Shown here one piece after another: positions 61,801 through 64,000 of a DNA stretch of 64,000 nt. How positions within the stretch are numbered: the first letter of the stretch is position 1; each line of letters opens with the position of its first letter. The notes beneath the pieces are model-generated. The model was not told where the DNA came from and made no database searches. It worked only from the letters and a program-made list of their open reading frames with translations. Origin of the DNA: Hymenobacter sp. DG25B (GTDB lineage Bacteria > Bacteroidota > Bacteroidia > Cytophagales > Hymenobacteraceae). The position numbers and the translations under genes were made by a program. The stretch spans positions 3,720,001-3,784,000 of the forward strand of contig NZ_CP010054.1 of assembly GCF_000801315.1 (NCBI RefSeq), given 5' to 3'.

Positions 61801-64000
61801 AACTACAACCCGGCCGTAGGCGCCGATGGCAAAACGCTGCCCACACCGGATAAAAACTACGCCGGCATCAGCCGCGAAATCACCTTTGATACGGACTTCG
61901 ACAACGCCAACGTGGAGTACTTGGAGTTCTGGCTGATGGACCCCTTCATTAAAGGCAAAAATGGCCTGATTGACGACAGTGAGCACCCGGCCGTGAACAA
62001 TACCACTGGCGGCGAGCTGTACCTCAACCTGGGGGCCGTGTCAGAAGATGTGCTGAAGGACCAGAGCCGCTACGAGTTTGAGAATGGCCTATCGGATGAT
62101 GAAGCCAACCCCGACCGGGACACGGAGCGTACGGCGTGGGGCCGCGTGAGCACCCAGCAATTCCTGACCGATGCCTTCTCTACCGCCCCCGGCGGCCGCA
62201 ACCGCCAGGACATCGGTCTGGATGGCCTGAACGATTCAGAGGAAAAAAGCTTCTTTCAAGGCGTTTACAGCACCCTGGATGACCCCTCGGCGGATAACTT
62301 CCGCCACCACCTGAACGACTACTACAACTCCAACGGCCGCGACATAAAGATTCTGGGCCGCTACAAGGAGTATAATGGCATGGAGGCTAACTCGCCCGAG
62401 AACAGCCAGCAGAGCTCCACGCCCCTGCCCGATAAGGAAGATCTGAACCGCGACAACGTTATTTCCGACACGGAGCGCTACTACGAATACAAGATTTCGC
62501 TGAAGCCCGGGCAACTGCGCGTGGGCGAGAACTTCATTGTAGACAAAGTCTCCAAAAATGTGAATGGCGACGCCGTAACCTGGTACCAGTTCCGGGTGCC
62601 AGTGCGCCAGCCCACGGCCGTGCGCGGCACCCCTGATGGTCAGCCCTTCGGCTTTAAGTCTATCCGGTTTATGCGGCTGTATCTCACGCAGTGGCAGCAA
62701 CCTGCCGTGCTGCGCTTTGTGCAGATGCAGTTTGTGGCTAACCAGTGGCGCCGTTTCCTGGGTACTGTGGCGGAGCCCGGCAAGCCCAACGTGAATACGG
62801 ACGCTGACGCTGACGCCTTTGCCGTATCGACGGTGAGCCTGGAAGAAAACGGCCGCTCCAGCACCAATGCCGTAACGGATGCTATTCCTTACGTGCTGCC
62901 GCCCGGCATCCGCCGCGACCGGGAGTTTGGCTCCAGCACCGTAAACCGGGAGCAGAACGAACAAAGTCTGCGCCTGTGCGTGGAAGGCCTGCGCGAAGGC
63001 TACGGCAAAGCCGCTTACAAGAACGTGAGCATAAATATGCTGCGCTACAAGCGCCTGCGCATGTTCCTGCACGCCGAAAGCGAAACTGGTACGCGCAATG
63101 ACCAGGTGCGCGCCTTCGTGCGCATTGGCACCGACTATACCCAGAACTACTATGAGTACTCGCTGCCGCTGAAAATTACGCCGCAGGGCAGCATCAACGA
63201 ATCCGAAATCTGGGACCCGGCCAACAACATTGACATTGCTTTCCAGGAGTTTGTAGATGCCAAAATGGAGCGCTACAAAGTGCTGGGTGGTGCTAATCTA
63301 CAGGTGCCGTATGTAAAGCAGCTGGCCGATGGCCGCACCATTACCATTGTCGGCAACCCCGATTTCTCGGAGGTGCAGGGCGTGCTGATTGGCGTGTTCA
63401 ACCCTACTAATGACGGCGCCGAGCAGTCGGTGTGTATTTGGGCCGATGAGCTGCGCGTGGATGACTTTGACCGCACCGCCGGCTGGGCCGCTACGGCCCG
63501 CTTCAATACGCAGCTGGCAGACTTGGCTAATGTAACGGCCACGGGCAGCTACCTCACGGTGGGCTTTGGCGGCCTGCAGGACAAGGTGCAGCAACGTTCC
63601 CTGGACGATGTAGCCCGCGGCGACCTGAATGCCACCGTGGCAGCCGAAAAGCTGCTGCCCAGCAAGCTGGGCCTGCGCATTCCGGTGCTGCTGCAGGCCG
63701 GCACGGAGTCCCGCTCGCCCCGCTACGACCCGCTGGACCCCGATGTGGAGCTGAAACAGTCTTTGGAGAAGTTTGAAACCGATGGTGAGCGGGCGGCTTA
63801 CCGCCGCGAGGTAACGGACCAGACGCGCAGCCGCAGCATCAGCGTACTGAACCTGCGCAAGGAGCGTGTGAACCCGGAAAAGAAAGTGCGCCCCTATGAT
63901 ATCGAGAACTTTGCGCTGAGCTACTCCCTGAATGAGCAGCTGCACACCGATATCCGCACGGACCGGGACTTCACTAAAACCTTTAATGCCGCGCTGGCCT
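58894..64000 (+). CDS. sprA: T9SS outer-membrane translocon SprA (cut by window edge)
   Basis: About 1702 codons are visible; SprA proteins run to about 2400, so the C-terminal part is missing. SprA forms the giant outer-membrane barrel through which T9SS cargo leaves the cell, and is needed for gliding in motile relatives. Start taken at TTG 58894, since it alone gives a signal peptide (FTAVSVVFASLLAWWSQAEA); the first ATG, at 59026, would skip it. Family hallmarks: RLIPKIYLGPAADRIFGGSF, LVPGKTKLGRGENGVSYLDD and FEGARTPYTLSG. The four cargo proteins in this window would depend on it. Confidence 0.93.
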   Translation, partial: MNTGKHSFTAVSVVFASLLAWWSQAEATGAGAFAFQDLWSAGRLMLAVDTPRTVLPADTSRYRPSRRPKVAPADRVGNRLSPQRRESPLLLDLPSNVNLNVTVDDSLQGVDLSETVGDSINYRDPTRMTFEEYSRWQEQQTIRNYFRNRAAGGVAGEANTPAVAQRLIPKIYLGPAADRIFGGSFVDIRPNGSVTVRAGAKFNRNRNPTLTLRQQKTGDFNFEQQMNLNLAGQIGEKLRVTLNYDTKAAFDFENNMKLDFTGFDTDIIRKIELGNVSLPLNNSLIQGGQNLFGVKTQLQFGKLAVTAVAATLRGQADEVRVQNGGQSRPFEIKASQYERDRHFFLSQFFRDRYDAALRNLPTIQSGIEIRRLEVYVTNDNRATDNLRNVVSLMDLGEPRVIYRNELFSKQLPPRTPAANDANKEFQTVLGGGQAARSNLTTDNFLNSIGLSKSVDYEHVRARRLDPREYTFNAQLGYLSLNTSLLPEQVLAVSYEYTYNGRVYQVGETVNEYGPDVQQDEVVFLKMLKSTNPALQFPTWDLMMKNIYSLNANQLNRDNFRLDIIYKDDASGIDLISLKEGEKVQNIPLVQVFNLDNVNANNDRPADGNFDFLSGITVDPEQGRIIFPEVEPFGSYLKSKFDTVSEKDLVDKYVYQELYEQTQSDAQQRQEKDKFYLQGRYQATSTDEISLPGIRVAEGSVRVYSGSTLLQEGTDYQVFYDQAKVKILNPAYLNAANELRVAFEKDALVQVQPRRLLGARFDYRLTDDINFGGTVLHLVENQAPGINRVNIGDEPGNNTMYGLDVNMRRESRVLTKYLDMLPLIETKAPSSVAFSGEFAQLVPGKTKLGRGENGVSYLDDFEGARTPYTLSGISSITSWRLAATPLPLLQGTDRETAYNRAKLAWYTIDQSYYNNGSSKPNNIRAADLLNHYTRGIARTEIFPNRDNGTLGNGYEYPLDLAYFPAERGPYNYNPAVGADGKTLPTPDKNYAGISREITFDTDFDNANVEYLEFWLMDPFIKGKNGLIDDSEHPAVNNTTGGELYLNLGAVSEDVLKDQSRYEFENGLSDDEANPDRDTERTAWGRVSTQQFLTDAFSTAPGGRNRQDIGLDGLNDSEEKSFFQGVYSTLDDPSADNFRHHLNDYYNSNGRDIKILGRYKEYNGMEANSPENSQQSSTPLPDKEDLNRDNVISDTERYYEYKISLKPGQLRVGENFIVDKVSKNVNGDAVTWYQFRVPVRQPTAVRGTPDGQPFGFKSIRFMRLYLTQWQQPAVLRFVQMQFVANQWRRFLGTVAEPGKPNVNTDADADAFAVSTVSLEENGRSSTNAVTDAIPYVLPPGIRRDREFGSSTVNREQNEQSLRLCVEGLREGYGKAAYKNVSINMLRYKRLRMFLHAESETGTRNDQVRAFVRIGTDYTQNYYEYSLPLKITPQGSINESEIWDPANNIDIAFQEFVDAKMERYKVLGGANLQVPYVKQLADGRTITIVGNPDFSEVQGVLIGVFNPTNDGAEQSVCIWADELRVDDFDRTAGWAATARFNTQLADLANVTATGSYLTVGFGGLQDKVQQRSLDDVARGDLNATVAAEKLLPSKLGLRIPVLLQAGTESRSPRYDPLDPDVELKQSLEKFETDGERAAYRREVTDQTRSRSISVLNLRKERVNPEKKVRPYDIENFALSYSLNEQLHTDIRTDRDFTKTFNAALA

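Overview
The window looks like chromosomal DNA from a member of the Bacteroidota, most likely a Hymenobacter-like Cytophagale. This is inferred from gene content and style, not from any database match. Supporting signs are: promoters of the Bacteroidota form TTTG/TTG, a gap of 18-20 bases, then TAnnTTTG, in front of many genes; little visible Shine-Dalgarno sequence; several likely TTG starts; type IX secretion (T9SS) cargo proteins with type A and type B C-terminal signals; the start of sprA, the T9SS outer-membrane translocon gene; and GC-rich coding DNA with sharply AT-rich gaps. I see no rRNA, tRNA, insertion sequence, prophage or CRISPR array.

Layout. 1-3.1 kb: the N-terminal part of a secreted protein (runs off the left edge), asd, a TonB-C-domain protein and an alpha/beta hydrolase. 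3.2-11.8 kb: three paralogous T9SS surface proteins on the minus strand (1322, 735 and 496 aa), each with its own terminator and an AT-rich upstream gap. 12-16.4 kb: dxs, a flippase-like membrane protein, a lipoprotein and a small LysM protein. 16.5-20.9 kb: the methionine branch. A consensus promoter is followed by a SAM-I riboswitch, a short reading frame ending in a run of cysteine codons, then metY, metX and hom. 21-28.3 kb: a two-repeat secreted protein, LD-carboxypeptidase, a secreted hydrolase, an M28 peptidase lipoprotein, cysS and a membrane-anchored EEP-family protein. 28.3-31.8 kb: a large T9SS type B protein. 31.8-37 kb: the rimP-nusA-infB translation/transcription operon with a terminator-like leader hairpin. 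37.5-42.8 kb: envelope proteins, mscL and an enoyl-CoA hydratase. 42.8-50 kb: flippase, dut, nucleotidyltransferase, TPR protein, DUF4292 lipoprotein and an EnvC-like protein. 50-58 kb: a GAF-LytTR regulator divergent from two tatA genes, gatA, a MltD-like transglycosylase, maeB. 58-64 kb: ruvA and sprA (cut by the right edge).

How the parts work together. Asd and Hom supply homoserine; MetX acetylates it and MetY sulfhydrylates it to homocysteine. The leader of metY carries a SAM sensor and, directly after it, a possible cysteine-codon sensor. That pair is the most interesting candidate here: it would let one transcript read both the end product (SAM) and the sulfur donor state (Cys-tRNA). 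Separately, SprA is the exit channel through which the four complete T9SS cargo proteins in the window would be exported.
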